Origin: Chloroflexota bacterium
Lineage (GTDB): Bacteria > Chloroflexota > Dehalococcoidia > UBA2979
Length of the DNA stretch: 5,486 bases
Assembly: GCA_947446155.1 (NCBI GenBank)
Contig: CANFFZ010000124.1
Coordinates: 1-5,486 of the forward strand
Direction: 5' to 3'
In this document: positions 4,871 through 5,486 of the stretch, piece by piece
How positions within the stretch are numbered: the first letter of the stretch is position 1
Layout: each line of letters begins with the position of its first letter
Translations under genes and position numbers: made by a program
Notes under the pieces: model-generated
Told to the model about the DNA's origin: nothing
The model's database searches: none
What the model saw: the letters and a program-made list of their open reading frames with translations, nothing else

Positions 4871-5338
4871 ATGGCGGAGTCTGTGGTCTCGGACGACATG
4901 CGGGCGCACATCGGCGTCGAGGGCTCGGAGAGCATCTCCGAGGTGACCTCGACAGGTTGCCGTCTCTTCGCACATGCGGTCGGGCATACGGACCCAATTT
5001 TTTACGACCGCGAGGCGGCCCGTTCTCGTGGCTTTCGAGACGTGGTGGCGCCTCCGGGGTTCCTCGGGAGCGCGGTGTTCCGCCCCGGTGAGCGCATCGA
5101 CACGGACAGGCTCATGGCCCGCAGCCCGTACCGGCGCATCCTGAACGGCGGCACTACGTTCGAGTACTTCGAGCCGATCTGCGCCGGCGATGTCGTCCGG
5201 TCACGCTCGAAGGTGACGGAGTACCAGGAGCGACAGGGCTCGATCGGCCCGATGCTCATCACGTTCCGAGAGACCTCGTACGTCCGGGAGGACGGCACGC
5301 TGGTCGCGAAGATGTACGGGAACCTGATCAACTACTAG
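4871..5338 (+). CDS. MaoC/FAS1-type dehydratase N-terminal-like subunit
   Basis: 155-aa hot-dog-fold protein of the MaoC_dehydratase N-terminal type (FAS1-like, HadA/HadC or ChsH2-like). Signatures: RLFAHAVGHTDPIFYD (31-46), a RGFRDVVAPPGFL segment (53-65), LNGGTTFEYFEPI (91-103) and GD (106-107). The hydratase-2 catalytic motif GDxNPxH reads GHTDPIF (38-44): the catalytic Asp and His are replaced by His and Phe. Related proteins with this loss act as the substrate-binding half of a heterodimer whose partner carries the active site, and such a partner starts 53 bp downstream. Expected reaction of the complex: reversible hydration of an enoyl-CoA (family knowledge plus inference). The length is normal for a single hot-dog domain. 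The gene has its own promoter and a strong ribosome site, and no detectable signal peptide. Confidence 0.88.
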   Translation: MAESVVSDDMRAHIGVEGSESISEVTSTGCRLFAHAVGHTDPIFYDREAARSRGFRDVVAPPGFLGSAVFRPGERIDTDRLMARSPYRRILNGGTTFEYFEPICAGDVVRSRSKVTEYQERQGSIGPMLITFRETSYVREDGTLVAKMYGNLINY

Positions 5339-5391
5339 GCGCAGAACGCCTCGATCAGGCGGGCGCAGGCAGGACGGACAGAGGGCGCGGG

Positions 5392-5486
5392 ATGGCGGAG
5401 CAGGTCTACTGGGACGACGTGAATGTGGGAGACGAGATCCCCACGCTCCAGAAGAATTGTTCCACGCAGCAACTGGTGGTCTGGGC
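5392..5486 (+). CDS. MaoC-type hydratase subunit, 5' part only
   Basis: An open frame running off the window, 31 complete codons. It begins MAEQVYWDDVNVGDEIPTL, the standard opening of MaoC-like hydratases (a WDDV-VGDEIP pattern followed by T-QLV-W). ATG 5392 is preceded by GAGGG (5381-5385) with 6 nt spacing. It lies 53 bp after the preceding MaoC-type gene and was not counted as a full open frame because it is cut. The catalytic GDxNPxH motif would be expected shortly after the window end. Likely the catalytic partner of the gene at 4871-5338. Confidence 0.8.
   Translation, partial: MAEQVYWDDVNVGDEIPTLQKNCSTQQLVVW

Noticed and set aside
5347..5361. Hairpin CGCCT-N5-AGGCG between the two MaoC genes as a terminator
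   Set aside because: Only a 5-bp stem and no T tract; the downstream gene is probably in the same operon.
1..5486. CRISPR arrays, tRNA genes, insertion sequences or prophage genes
   Set aside because: No short regularly spaced repeats, cloverleaf sequences, transposase motifs or phage proteins were seen on either strand.

Overview
The window is GC-rich, uses strongly GC-ending codons, and every gene I accept lies on the + strand. The two convincing promoters have a TTGAC-type -35 box and a TANNNT -10 box. This, with the gene content, suggests a high-GC actinobacterium (inference; the genus cannot be named from sequence alone). No rRNA, tRNA, CRISPR or transposase is visible.

Region 1 (1-3727) is a tandem duplication of one two-gene cassette. 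Each copy has a 57-nt leader, gene A (137-aa zinc-ribbon/OB-fold DUF35 protein, TTG start), gene B (405-aa thiolase-like/lipid-transfer-protein-like enzyme) and a GC-rich hairpin terminator. Copy 1 occupies 4-1759 and copy 2 occupies 1962-3727. About 200 bp of unrelated DNA between them carries a promoter and a structured 5' UTR for copy 2. By manual count the A proteins differ at 5 of 137 residues and the B proteins at 44 of 405. The A genes differ at about 45 of 414 bases, mostly silent, so this is an old duplication kept under selection and not an assembly error. Three anomalies stand out: the leaders are identical over 57 nt; a 75-bp tract inside B is identical; and directly after that tract 18 of 33 residues differ.

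Region 2 (3728-4870) holds a single-domain PHP metallo-phosphoesterase gene with a complete set of metal ligands, then a 322-bp gap containing a good sigma-A-like promoter. Region 3 (4871-5486) holds a MaoC/FAS1-dehydratase-type gene lacking the hydratase catalytic residues, followed by the start of a second MaoC-type gene cut by the window edge. The two probably form a heteromeric enoyl-CoA hydratase.

Working hypothesis (inference): the DUF35 + thiolase-like pair and the split MaoC hydratase act on acyl-CoA thioesters. The layout resembles steroid side-chain degradation in actinobacteria, where a MaoC hydratase and a DUF35-bound Ltp2-type enzyme hydrate and then retro-aldol-cleave an enoyl-CoA. 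The duplicated cassette would supply two versions of the lyase/thiolase-like step that differ mainly in one loop region, which may set substrate preference.
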